A stretch of 64,000 nt of DNA from Wolfiporia cocos (taxonomy: Eukaryota > Basidiomycota > Agaricomycetes > Polyporales > Phaeolaceae), in the NCBI GenBank assembly GCA_029448655.1, contig JACCLO010000004.1, positions 2,542,001 to 2,606,000 of the forward strand. Direction: 5' to 3'. This document shows, piece by piece, positions 1 to 8,641 of the stretch. The notes beneath the pieces were generated by a model. That model made no database searches, was not told the origin of the DNA, and worked only from the letters and a program-made list of their open reading frames with translations. Each line of letters opens with the position of its first letter. Position 1 is the first letter of the stretch. The position numbers were made by a program, and so were the translations under genes.

Positions 1-1155
1 GGACTCGGAGGAGGAACCCCCGCGAACCCCGGAGGAGGAAACCCTGGAGGGAACCCAGGGAACCCCGGAGGAAACCCAGGAAACCCGGGTGGAGGATACC
101 CGGGAGGAGGAGGACCCCCAGGAGGGCCTCCGCCACCAAATGCGCCGCAGCCTCAACCTCCGGCGCCGAACCCGTACTATCGACCCCCGATGATAAAAAT
201 AAATCCCCCCGACGTATTCGACGGGGAACGATCCGACATGCAGAACTTCATAAACCAGTGCAATTCCTGGTTTACGATGTACGAAACGTCGTTCCAGAAC
301 GACGTTCAGAGAGTGATCTTTATCCTCTCTTATATTTCGAACAAGGGGAAAACGGGCCAATGGAAACAGAATTATCACCGGGTTTATACGAACCCCCAGA
401 CGAAACGATTCTTCCCGCCTAGTCTTGCACAATTTGATGCAGACTTCCAGAAAGCCTTCGGAGCCATCGAAGAGGTACAGAAAGCGCGGAAGAAAATCCT
501 GGACGTAACTCATGACAGAAAGGACATCGATGATTATATCACCGAGTTCAACAACTTGGCCGGGAAGGCCCAGTACGATCGATATAGCGCGGACGGAAAC
601 GCGTTGCTCATAACCCTCTTCGAGAAAGGGTTACCCGAACATACGACCCGATACATCATCGGCGTTCGGCCGCTACCAGCGACCATTGATGAATGGCAGT
701 CCGCTGCCTCGTACTATGAAAATACGTACAAGATATTCTTGAAACGGGATAAACCGTTTGTCAAGAAAAAGGCTTGGCAAGCCTCGAACCAGAATAACGG
801 ACGCACTAGTGCTCCGCAGACGCCCACACCAAAAGATCCGAATGCGATGGATGTAGATCGAATGACCACCCAGGAAAGGGACGATCACATCAAGAAGGGA
901 AAATGCTTCACCTGCCATCAGCCAGGACATATGTCGCGAGACTGCCCGAAAAGGCCAAGGAAACCAGCCCGCCCTAGACGGACTACTCGAAAAACCGAAG
1001 AAGAAGAAGCCGAGCAAGAAGCTCGCATGGAAGAAGTCTCTGAGGAAGAGACTGAATACATCACCGCCAACAGAGCGGTCACAGCAATTAGGGCCCTGAA
1101 AGCCAAGAACCCCGAGCTCCTAGCGCGGCTCGTAGAAGAACAGGATTTTGCCTAG
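1..1155 (+). CDS. gag: Gag polyprotein of gypsy element (5' partial)
   Basis: Structural capsid and nucleocapsid protein that packages the element RNA in cytoplasmic particles. The frame is open from base 1, so the ATG at 190 is probably internal. The first 63 codons encode a Gly/Asn/Pro-rich low-complexity stretch with repeated GGNPGNP-like units. After it comes a retrotransposon Gag core (DVFDGERSDMQNFINQC onward), and near residue 240 counted from the ATG at 190 one CCHC zinc knuckle, CFTCHQPGHMSRDC (CX2CX4HX4C). The tail is Arg/Lys-rich and then Glu-rich. It ends with TAG at 1153-1155. The last 64 nt overlap the open Pol frame, which is -1 relative to Gag. Identity as Gag is firm from the knuckle and the downstream Pol; the true N-terminus is not visible. 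Confidence 0.92.
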   Translation, partial: GLGGGTPANPGGGNPGGNPGNPGGNPGNPGGGYPGGGGPPGGPPPPNAPQPQPPAPNPYYRPPMIKINPPDVFDGERSDMQNFINQCNSWFTMYETSFQNDVQRVIFILSYISNKGKTGQWKQNYHRVYTNPQTKRFFPPSLAQFDADFQKAFGAIEEVQKARKKILDVTHDRKDIDDYITEFNNLAGKAQYDRYSADGNALLITLFEKGLPEHTTRYIIGVRPLPATIDEWQSAASYYENTYKIFLKRDKPFVKKKAWQASNQNNGRTSAPQTPTPKDPNAMDVDRMTTQERDDHIKKGKCFTCHQPGHMSRDCPKRPRKPARPRRTTRKTEEEEAEQEARMEEVSEEETEYITANRAVTAIRALKAKNPELLARLVEEQDFA

Positions 1156-2147
1156 GAGGGAAGTCCACGGTCTTACCCTCCGAGAAAGCAGCACATGTAA
1201 TTACCTCGTTCGAGAAGAATCAATCCCTCTTCATCCCGGTAATCATGGCGCTGGCAAAACCCGTGAAGTGCAATGCACTAATCGACTCAGGAGCAATGTC
1301 GAACCTAATCCACAGCAGAGTGGTAGAAAAATACAAGGTGCCCACGCAACCCTTGAAGAACCCGATCATCGTCAAAAACGTTGACGGAACGGAAAACAAA
1401 GATGGGCGAATAGACCGAGAAGCCACCATACTACTACGATATCCAAAGACCCAGAAAACGCGAAAAGTCCGATTCCTCGTAGGATCAATCGGAACAGAAA
1501 ATATGATTCTAGGGTATGGATGGCTAAAAGATGAAAACCCCACAATCGACTGGAAGGACCAAACAGTCGATATACGATCGATACTAGGGGCAGAAGAAAA
1601 GAAACAGGAAGCCACAATCCGAATGGATACGGTGGAGATGGTAGTTGCCCCAGAAGGAAGAATTCCAACAAGGGGGACCCAAGAAGCTGCGGGGTATGAC
1701 CTTTACGCCGCAGAAGAAACCGAGATTCCCGCCGGAGGATGGAAACTCGTCTCCACAGGAGTAAAGATGAAGATCCCAAAGGGATCGTATGGAAGGCTGG
1801 CCGGACGATCGGGCAACACCCTCAGACACGGATTGGTAGTACAAGCCGGAATCATAGACTCAGACTACCGAGGAGACGTTGGAGCCATCGTCTTCAACTA
1901 CTCAGACAGAGCGCATAGAATTATCCCGGGCATGCGAATAGCCCAGATAATTTTCGAACGACACCTCGCCCCCGACATCGTAGAAGTCGAAGACCTAGAC
2001 GAAACAGAACGAGGGGAGAAAGGGTTCGGATCCACGGACCAGCCGGAAGAAATAGCACAGCGGCTCTATACTCCCGAAGAGTACGGAGCGATTCGACGCT
2101 TCGCGAAAGATAACCCTAGGATCATAGGGAAGAAAGGGGAAACGTGA
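1092..2147 (+). CDS. pol: Pol part 1: aspartic protease plus dUTPase
   Basis: The frame is open from 1092 (after a TAG at 1089) to a TGA at 2145-2147. The first ATG is at 1245, but the open frame upstream of it suggests translation by -1 frameshifting from Gag. The retropepsin has the active-site triplet in NALIDSGAMSNLI near 1270-1310. From about 1650 to 2045 there is a trimeric-type dUTPase with all five motifs: AAGYDLYA, GRLAGRSGN, the AGIIDSDYRGDVGAIVFNY stretch with its catalytic Asp, GMRIAQIIFERH, and RGEKGFGSTD. dUTPase hydrolyses dUTP to dUMP and PPi, which would limit uracil entry into element cDNA. The frame after the TGA is the same frame as the reverse transcriptase, so this is one Pol frame with one stop codon. 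Confidence 0.9.
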   Translation, partial: GPESQEPRAPSAARRRTGFCLGGKSTVLPSEKAAHVITSFEKNQSLFIPVIMALAKPVKCNALIDSGAMSNLIHSRVVEKYKVPTQPLKNPIIVKNVDGTENKDGRIDREATILLRYPKTQKTRKVRFLVGSIGTENMILGYGWLKDENPTIDWKDQTVDIRSILGAEEKKQEATIRMDTVEMVVAPEGRIPTRGTQEAAGYDLYAAEETEIPAGGWKLVSTGVKMKIPKGSYGRLAGRSGNTLRHGLVVQAGIIDSDYRGDVGAIVFNYSDRAHRIIPGMRIAQIIFERHLAPDIVEVEDLDETERGEKGFGSTDQPEEIAQRLYTPEEYGAIRRFAKDNPRIIGKKGET

Positions 2148-5100
2148 AAGAAGTTCCGAACAAAGATACAAATCATCAACGCTGTCAGGAAAGCGCTAAC
2201 GAAGTCTCAGGAATTCGCACAGAAAACCCCCGAACCAGAACGAACGATCGAAGAGATGGTCCCGAAACACCTACTGGACTTCGCAAAGGTGTTTAGTAAG
2301 GAGTCCGCAGCAGCGTTCCCCCCGTCGAGACCATGGGACCACGCAATCGAATTAAAACCTGACTTCGTGCCGAAAGACTGCAAAGTCTATGCACTCTCGC
2401 CTAAAGAGCAACAGGCGTTGGACGAATTCCTAAAAGAAAACCTGGCCAAGGGATTCATAGTCCCTTCAAAATCCCCGATGGCGTCACCATTCTTTTTCGT
2501 CCCAAAGAAAGACAGCGGCCTACGACCCTGTCAGGATTATCGATATCTAAACGAAGGGACGATAAAGAACGTCTATCCCTTACCACTGATCTCGGAGCTC
2601 CTGGAAAAGCTAAAAGGAGCAAAGATCTTCACGAAAATGGACCTTAGAGCGGGATACAACAACGTGCGAATCAAAAAGGGAGACGAATGGAAAGCGGCCT
2701 TCAAAACAAACCGAGGGTTGTACGAGCCCACGGTTATGTTTTTCGGATTGTGCAATGCACCCGGGACCTTCCAAGCAATGATGAACGAAATCCTGAAAGA
2801 AGAAATCCTCGAAGGATGGGTGCTTGTTTATATGGACGACATCCTCATTTTCTCAGAAAACGAGAAAGTACACAAGGAACGAGAACGGCGGATCCTTCAG
2901 AGATTGGTGGATAACCATCTCTTTGTGAAACCCGAGAAATGCGCCTTCGGTGTCGACAGAGTCGAATTTCTGGGACTAGTCATCACCCCAGGAAATATCC
3001 AGATGGACCCAGCGAAACTCAATGGGATTAAGGAGTGGCCGACTCCCCGAAATCTCAAAGAAGTCAGATCCTTCCTAGGATTCGCGAACTTCTATCGGAA
3101 ATTTATCGACCACTACTCTACGCACGCCCGACCCTTGGTAGACCTCACAAAAACAGTCACGGGGACAGGATTCCAATGGACGAAGAAAGAACAGAAAGCA
3201 TTCGAGTTCATGAAGGAAGCATTCACGACGGCACCCGCACTGGGGACACCAGACAAGGAGAAACCGTTCATCCTCGAAACAGACGCATCTCAGTTCGCCA
3301 CAGGAGCAGTGCTGAAACAGACAGATGAAACAGGGCGCGAACGGCCGGTGGGATATCTCTCACAATCCCTGACATCAACAGAACGGAACTACGAAATCTA
3401 CGATCGCGAACTACTCGGAATAGTCCGAGCATTAGAAGAATGGCGACACCTACTAGAAGGAGCACCGCATCGGATCTTGATCCGAAGCGATCATCAGAAC
3501 CTGACGTACTGGAGAAGCGCACAGCGCCTAAATCGGCGACAAGCGAGATGGCATCTATTCCTTTCGCAGTTCGACCTGAAATTACAGCACGTCCCCGGAA
3601 GGAAACTAGTCATGGCCGACACACTTTCCAGGTTGTACCACCTGGACGAAAGCAATGAAGACAACGAGGGAATCACCATGATTCCAGACGAACTCGTCGT
3701 CCACGCAATCCAGATCCCGATCATCGATCGAATCAAGAACGCCCACGATCGAGATGAATCTGCGGAACAGGCGATCCGCGCCCTGGAAGGCACAAGCGAA
3801 TTCCCCGCGAGAACCACCGCGGATGAATGGCAACAAACGGATGGGATACTGCTCTACAGGGGCAGGATGTACGTGCCGAAGGATGAGGGCCTTCGACGAG
3901 ACGTCATCTCAAAATACCACGACACGATCCCGGCCGGACACCCTGGGATCTGGGGCACAACAGTACAGGTTAAGACCCATTTTTGGTGGCCCGACATGGG
4001 AACCATGATAGCGGAATACGTCCGGGGCTGTGCAATCTGTCAACAGATGAAACCTGATAGAAATCCGCTGAAACCCCCTTTGCAGCCAATACCGACACGG
4101 GAAGACGCCCTCCCCTTCTCACAGTGCTCGGTCGATTTTGTCACCGACCTGCCAAGAGTCGGAAAGTATGACTCCATGATGGTGATTGTCGACCATGGCC
4201 TATCCAAGGCCATCTCTCTCACCCCATGCGACAAAACGATCACGAGCGAAGGGGCCGCAGAAATATTTCACCGAAAAATCTACTCGCTATACGGCATCCC
4301 CCGAAAAATCATTTCAGACAGAGGACCACAGTTTGCATCAAAACTTTTCAAGGAATTGTGCAAGCTGCAGGGAACCGAATCGGCGATGAGTACGGCGTAC
4401 CATCCACAGACCGACGGACAAACAGAAAGAATGAACCAACAAATCGAAGTATACCTTCGCATTTACTGCATGAACGACCCGTTCCAATGGGTACAACGAC
4501 TGCCTGACGTCGAATTTGCGCACAACACCAGACGAACCGAAAACCGGCCAGCGCCACTCGAAATAATCCTAGGATATGTCCCGAGAGGATTTCCAGATTA
4601 TGACCGAGTAGGGAACGTCCCGGCCGCTGTCGACAGGATCAAGAAGATCAAAGAGGCGCGAAAGATGGCATTCATCGCGCATGAATTAGCCCAGAAAAGA
4701 ATGGCAGGGAGGTTCCTCAGACAACTGCCGAAGCTTGAGAAAGGGGATAAGGTCTGGCTCGACGCAAAGAACCTAACGATCCCCTACGAATCTAACAAGC
4801 TGGCACCAAAAAGAGAAGGACCCTTCACTATCACAGAAAAGATGGGACCCACGACATACCGGCTGCAGTTACCAAAGAGCTGGAAAGTTCACCCGGTATT
4901 CCACGTCGCCTTACTAAAACCGTTCAAAGAAACAAGGGTGCACGGACCCAATTACTTACGGCCGCCACCTGATATCATCAAGGGACAGGAAGAATACGAG
5001 GTCGAAGCCATCTTGGCTGATAGATGGAAAGGAAAAAAGCATCAATACTTCGTCAAATGGAAAGGCTATGCCACGGCCGACAACTCATGGGAAGACGAGG

Positions 5101-6296
5101 CGAACTTAGAGCACTCCAAAGAACTGATAAAAGGCTACCACGGAACTAGAGTCAGGACAACCTCGACACTCGAAAATAGGACAATAATAGTATGTCGACG
5201 ACTCGCCACCAGCTTCCCCGCCGTACCACGACCCCCGGCGATGCAGATCGTCGAGAAGGCCGACCGCGAGGTACGCCACCAAGAAGGTATTCCCCCCAGC
5301 ATCTACAGATTAGACACGCCCTCCTCTGGTACAGGGCCGAGGGACCTTTTGCTGGCAGAGCCGATGGCTGGTCGGCCCTCTTCGACATCGCGCAGGACCT
5401 CACCCACATATACAGCTCGTACCAGAACATCACCGAGGACCTCGTCCGAATGGAGGGGCAGATCAGAGCGCAGAGAGAGGGACTCGAGTTACTCACCGAC
5501 AGACTTATCGACCGATTGGCCGCCACTACAACGGCCCGACTACGACACGCGCTCAACGACTTCGAGGATCGCGAGCACGTTACTCCCAGTCGACCCGAAT
5601 ACACACCACGACCCGCCCGCTTTTTCACCCCCGACGAACGACGCCGAGTTGCAAGGCCGTTTGATTTTATGGAGGGCGATAGAGTATTATTTCCTCTGCC
5701 TACCGAGACTCAGAGAGCCCGCCGAACAGGAATTAGAAACCCGACGCCACGTATTTCTGGTATGGGAGGCGACGGGAGACGTGAACCACCTGCACGCCCG
5801 ACGAGCCCTAGGGCTACCCCAGCGCGACAGCGAAGAGCGAATAGCACGCCGCCTATTCGACGATCTCCGTCGGTGCAGAGCATTACCCGCGAGGAGTTTG
5901 AGCGAGGTGCGAGGGAGCACGAACGAGACACCGCCTCCCTACCCACATGGGCCGCACGGAACCTCCACCGAGCTGCGCACCACTGGAGGTATCAACATAA
6001 CGAATACCTCTGCGATATCCCTTCCCTACGGGTACCAGCGAGGCCCTCACCTGAGCAGCCGTGTCGACAATGTGGCTCCGCCAACCACTGGATCCTCGAC
6101 TGTCCCGACTATATTTGCAGAGCTTGTGGGCTCAATCAACCAGGTCATCGACAGAATGAATGCCGCCAACACTTCGTATGGCGAACTCCTACGACCCCGT
6201 CCCTCAGCGGGAACGGCGACATCTACAACGAACAGGACGCCGAGGCACTCTGAAGAAGGGGACTTGGGAAATTCGTCGAGGCCGACGAATGCCTAG
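2148..6296 (+). CDS. pol: Pol part 2: reverse transcriptase, RNase H, integrase, chromodomain
   Basis: The first ATG is at 2256, but the frame is open without a break from the TGA at 2145. Reverse transcriptase spans roughly 2450-3130 with the catalytic box VYMDD near 2830. RNase H follows with the active-site start LETDASQFATGAVL near 3275. Integrase has an HHCC finger (GHPG to CAICQQMK, about 3930-4050), then the catalytic core with DFVTDLP, ISDRGPQFASKLF and GQTERMNQQIE supplying the D, D and E. A chromodomain (YFVKWKGY to NSWEDEANL, about 4990-5130) likely directs integration to marked chromatin. Beyond it, about 380 residues of Ser/Arg/Pro-rich and then amphipathic sequence continue in the same frame to TAG at 6294-6296. 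This tail overlaps a second open frame, so its expression is uncertain. Confidence 0.93.
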   Translation, partial: KKFRTKIQIINAVRKALTKSQEFAQKTPEPERTIEEMVPKHLLDFAKVFSKESAAAFPPSRPWDHAIELKPDFVPKDCKVYALSPKEQQALDEFLKENLAKGFIVPSKSPMASPFFFVPKKDSGLRPCQDYRYLNEGTIKNVYPLPLISELLEKLKGAKIFTKMDLRAGYNNVRIKKGDEWKAAFKTNRGLYEPTVMFFGLCNAPGTFQAMMNEILKEEILEGWVLVYMDDILIFSENEKVHKERERRILQRLVDNHLFVKPEKCAFGVDRVEFLGLVITPGNIQMDPAKLNGIKEWPTPRNLKEVRSFLGFANFYRKFIDHYSTHARPLVDLTKTVTGTGFQWTKKEQKAFEFMKEAFTTAPALGTPDKEKPFILETDASQFATGAVLKQTDETGRERPVGYLSQSLTSTERNYEIYDRELLGIVRALEEWRHLLEGAPHRILIRSDHQNLTYWRSAQRLNRRQARWHLFLSQFDLKLQHVPGRKLVMADTLSRLYHLDESNEDNEGITMIPDELVVHAIQIPIIDRIKNAHDRDESAEQAIRALEGTSEFPARTTADEWQQTDGILLYRGRMYVPKDEGLRRDVISKYHDTIPAGHPGIWGTTVQVKTHFWWPDMGTMIAEYVRGCAICQQMKPDRNPLKPPLQPIPTREDALPFSQCSVDFVTDLPRVGKYDSMMVIVDHGLSKAISLTPCDKTITSEGAAEIFHRKIYSLYGIPRKIISDRGPQFASKLFKELCKLQGTESAMSTAYHPQTDGQTERMNQQIEVYLRIYCMNDPFQWVQRLPDVEFAHNTRRTENRPAPLEIILGYVPRGFPDYDRVGNVPAAVDRIKKIKEARKMAFIAHELAQKRMAGRFLRQLPKLEKGDKVWLDAKNLTIPYESNKLAPKREGPFTITEKMGPTTYRLQLPKSWKVHPVFHVALLKPFKETRVHGPNYLRPPPDIIKGQEEYEVEAILADRWKGKKHQYFVKWKGYATADNSWEDEANLEHSKELIKGYHGTRVRTTSTLENRTIIVCRRLATSFPAVPRPPAMQIVEKADREVRHQEGIPPSIYRLDTPSSGTGPRDLLLAEPMAGRPSSTSRRTSPTYTARTRTSPRTSSEWRGRSERRERDSSYSPTDLSTDWPPLQRPDYDTRSTTSRIASTLLPVDPNTHHDPPAFSPPTNDAELQGRLILWRAIEYYFLCLPRLREPAEQELETRRHVFLVWEATGDVNHLHARRALGLPQRDSEERIARRLFDDLRRCRALPARSLSEVRGSTNETPPPYPHGPHGTSTELRTTGGINITNTSAISLPYGYQRGPHLSSRVDNVAPPTTGSSTVPTIFAELVGSINQVIDRMNAANTSYGELLRPRPSAGTATSTTNRTPRHSEEGDLGNSSRPTNA
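5192..6253 (+). CDS. Overlapping 3' ORF with two zinc knuckles
   Basis: A 353-codon open frame lies inside the 3' end of Pol, shifted -1 from it. The frame opens at 5180 and its first ATG is at 5192. The N-terminal half has a helical, heptad-like region (roughly residues 60-125). The middle is Pro/Arg/Thr-rich. The C-terminal part carries two adjacent knuckles, CRQCGSANHWILDC (CX2CX4HX4C) and CRACGLNQPGHRQNEC (CX2CX6HX4C), which suggest RNA or single-strand DNA binding. It ends at 6253, 54 nt before the LTR. The paired Cys/His pattern is hard to get by chance, so I think this frame is coding, perhaps reached by frameshift or re-initiation. Its role is unknown. Confidence 0.65.
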   Translation: MSTTRHQLPRRTTTPGDADRREGRPRGTPPRRYSPQHLQIRHALLWYRAEGPFAGRADGWSALFDIAQDLTHIYSSYQNITEDLVRMEGQIRAQREGLELLTDRLIDRLAATTTARLRHALNDFEDREHVTPSRPEYTPRPARFFTPDERRRVARPFDFMEGDRVLFPLPTETQRARRTGIRNPTPRISGMGGDGRREPPARPTSPRATPARQRRANSTPPIRRSPSVQSITREEFERGAREHERDTASLPTWAARNLHRAAHHWRYQHNEYLCDIPSLRVPARPSPEQPCRQCGSANHWILDCPDYICRACGLNQPGHRQNECRQHFVWRTPTTPSLSGNGDIYNEQDAEAL

Positions 6297-6307
6297 GGAG
6301 GGGCTGA
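6295..6307 (+). other. Polypurine tract of gypsy element
   Basis: A purine-rich run with two pyrimidines near its end, AGGGAGGGGCTGA, lies immediately before the 3' LTR. This is where plus-strand DNA synthesis is primed in LTR elements. It starts inside the Pol stop codon. Confidence 0.7.
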
Positions 6308-7015
6308 TGTTACGATTATTTTGAATTTTCGAATATCTGCAGGACTCACCACCGGTCGAATACGATACAGGGACTTGTTGCGCAACCAACTCCCCTGGCT
6401 ACTCGTGACTCTACTGGGCGCATCCCCAGTTGTACTAGTCTGTAGGGCGCGTTTCATCGCTGGCAGATCCAACTCTGCCACCGTTTCATGTTCATCGTTT
6501 ATTAGCTGATAGATGGCGTTCAACCGCCATCATTCCTATCCATCGTCTCGGATATATCACTACATACTTATCAAACGTTTGGTACTATAGCGTAGATAGT
6601 AGCGGTGACATCTGGGACAGGCTTGACCCCTGAAAGCTAACGTAGTATATAAACTCGTGTACTTACTGTCGAGGCTCTTCAGCTCGACCTTGTTGTACAA
6701 ACAAGAAGTCTTATACTCGTTCTCAAACGTAGGAAACTACGCTCAGTATATCTCGCTCGAGTAACCGAACAACTAAGTCCTCGAAGTGCACACCGACTTC
6801 TCGGACTTAGGCGAGTCTTATATTCTATTCGACTCGCACCTGAACAGATTATATCCTCTAACGCGCATTGGATATTAACCGATCTCCTAAGGACTTCACT
6901 TAGGACCCGAAGGCATCTAACGAGTATTTGCCTTGCATACGGCGACGCGCCTACGTGCAGAAGAAAGATCTATATTCGCGACCCGAATATACGAACGGGT
7001 ATTCGACCCGTAACA
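6308..7015 (+). repeat. 3' LTR of gypsy element (708 bp)
   Basis: The borders are set by the terminal inverted repeat TGTTACG at 6308-6314 and CGTAACA at 7009-7015, together with the polypurine tract just upstream. The LTR contains a TATATAAAC-like promoter motif near 6646-6654. No long reading frame of interest is seen inside. The five bases after the LTR are GATGG; the matching copy would lie before the 5' LTR, outside the window. Confidence 0.88.
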
Positions 7016-7543
7016 GATGGTGACGTTGCTATGTGGTCATAAGTCTGGGCTTGGACAGCTGTAGCTATGATGTTGGATGATGCATGAGTCCTGACTAGTG
7101 TGCTATGCTTAGTCGTGGCTGCTTTGTAGCAAGTTGGCAGTGTACGTAAGTGATAAGGCCTTGCGTTAGCTCGGCATGTCAGCAATATGAGATAACTCCT
7201 GGATAACTTGTAGTTAGATGTGGTAATTCCGGATAAATTGCTATAATGTGTGGGAAATTGCTAGGGTCCCAGATAAATCTGTGACACCATTATTGATGAA
7301 TAGAATAGGTCTACGACAGAGCAGGGTGCTAATGTACTCTAATGTTCTTGGCATACCATCGACTTTGCATGACACATATATGTGTAGATGCCCACCTCAC
7401 AATCACAAGATGGGGGTCACCTATATCCACCCTATCAAAATTGACCAGATGTCTTGGTAGTACACCTTTCTTCAGTTTTTTGATCTCCGCTCGGGTGCTT
7501 ACAAGCGGCATGTACACTACCAGGACGTCTGGTCGAGACTACA

Positions 7544-7870
7544 GGTTATCCAGCTAGCTGTATAGTAAAGCATCTTGATTAGGCAACTTCCTAATACAGT
7601 AGCCACTACTCATGGAACTTGCCGGCTTGAGGCCTGAACAGCTACATCACAACAACCACTCTAGATTCCATGCGAGAGCATGGGTTATCCAGCTAGTGTT
7701 CTATAGAAAAGCATCTTGATTAAGCAACTCCATAATACAGTAGCCACTGCCCATGGAACCCGTCAACTGAAGCTTAGGGCCCTGGAGCTTGTCGCACCTT
7801 GGCTACATCACAGTAACTCTACATTCCGTGCAAGAGCACGGGTTATCTAGCTAGTGTATATGTAAGCTGG
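7544..7870 (+). repeat. Imperfect tandem repeat, 2.2 units
   Basis: Units start with GGTTATCCAGCTAG or a one-base variant at 7544, 7683 and 7841. Unit 1 is 139 nt, unit 2 is 158 nt, and the third is cut off after about 30 nt. Shared blocks inside the units include AAGCATCTTGATTA, AATACAGTAGCCACT and GCTACATCACA. Unit 2 carries an extra GC-rich segment of about 20 nt. No function is visible. Confidence 0.75.
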
Positions 7871-8047
7871 TTATATCTATAGTAATGACCATCATGTGAG
7901 TTGGGAGATTGTGGGTACATCTGCTATCTAATCAGTGCCAGTGCTACCACATTAGGGAAGGCGCTTGATATGTCTACAAGGCATGCAGCTTAGCCTCTGC
8001 TTGACTAGCACTTGGCCCCTGTGGCAGGCACTAGCAGGCTTGACAGG

Positions 8048-8490
8048 TGTTGGGGATATGCACTGACCCTAGTTAATTCAATGAAGAATTTACTGTGGCA
8101 CCACACCACAGAATGCTGTTCTGAGTGAATTCTGATGTGTGCTGCTATATCTGGTAGAAAGGGTGGCTGATGGCAGTATCTTCTGTTTTTAGAAGTGCTG
8201 CAATTCTGCTTGTGATTCACTTTTTGGTGTCATTAATCACTGATTAGATCAGATTAGAATGTTATAAAACACCCTATCTCTCTGTTTACAACCCTAAGTC
8301 AGTCAATAAAGGTTATGTGATGAAACATTTATACTTTGTTAGTATTACTCCAAGGTTTCTCCTCAAGGTTCTCAATGTTTCATTATCATGAAAACTCTTT
8401 ACATGGTTGTGTAGGGAAAATCTTGGCAAGTGTATGCTTGTCAGAATGTCGAGTCATCACGCATCAGGATCAACTATGTAAGTGCCAACG
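8048..8490 (+). repeat. Possible decayed solo LTR
   Basis: The segment starts TGTTGG and ends CCAACG, a near-perfect short inverted terminus. Inside it are a TATA-like TATAAAACACC near 8261 and an AATAAA polyadenylation-like signal near 8305, spaced as in a compact LTR. No target-site duplication was found, and no internal element sequence adjoins it. The call rests on layout only. Confidence 0.3.
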
Positions 8491-8641
8491 GAACTGTTTA
8501 TCTCTAATCTTGTGGATTCGACGGTAACAAGTTCATTTATGATCCCAGTTTGTGTTGGAAGTTGATGCGCTCGGCACGTGATGGTACGATCGGAGTCGTG
8601 CATCGAATCGGAGTCAATAGCGTGCCAAGGCGGGCACGGCG

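Larger units (their letters stand above)
1..7015 (+). mobile_element. Ty3/gypsy chromodomain LTR retrotransposon, 5' end outside window
   Basis: The domain order Gag, protease, dUTPase, reverse transcriptase, RNase H, integrase, chromodomain, 3' LTR is that of a Ty3/gypsy chromovirus, because integrase follows RNase H. The 5' LTR and the Gag start lie left of the window, so LTR-LTR divergence and the upstream target-site duplication cannot be read here. The 3' LTR starts with TGTTACG and ends with CGTAACA. The coding part is nearly intact: the only clear lesion is an in-frame TGA at 2145-2147, and the YMDD box and integrase residues are kept. This suggests a young copy. A dUTPase inside Pol and an overlapping zinc-knuckle frame at the 3' end are additions to the standard layout. 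Confidence 0.95.
7016..8641. other. Gene-free, repeat-derived stretch
   Basis: No convincing gene is present. The stretch is more AT-rich than the neighbouring genes and has only short open frames. It holds the tandem repeat at 7544-7870 and a possible decayed LTR at 8048-8490, listed separately. It separates the gypsy element from the pair of inverted-terminus elements. Confidence 0.6.
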
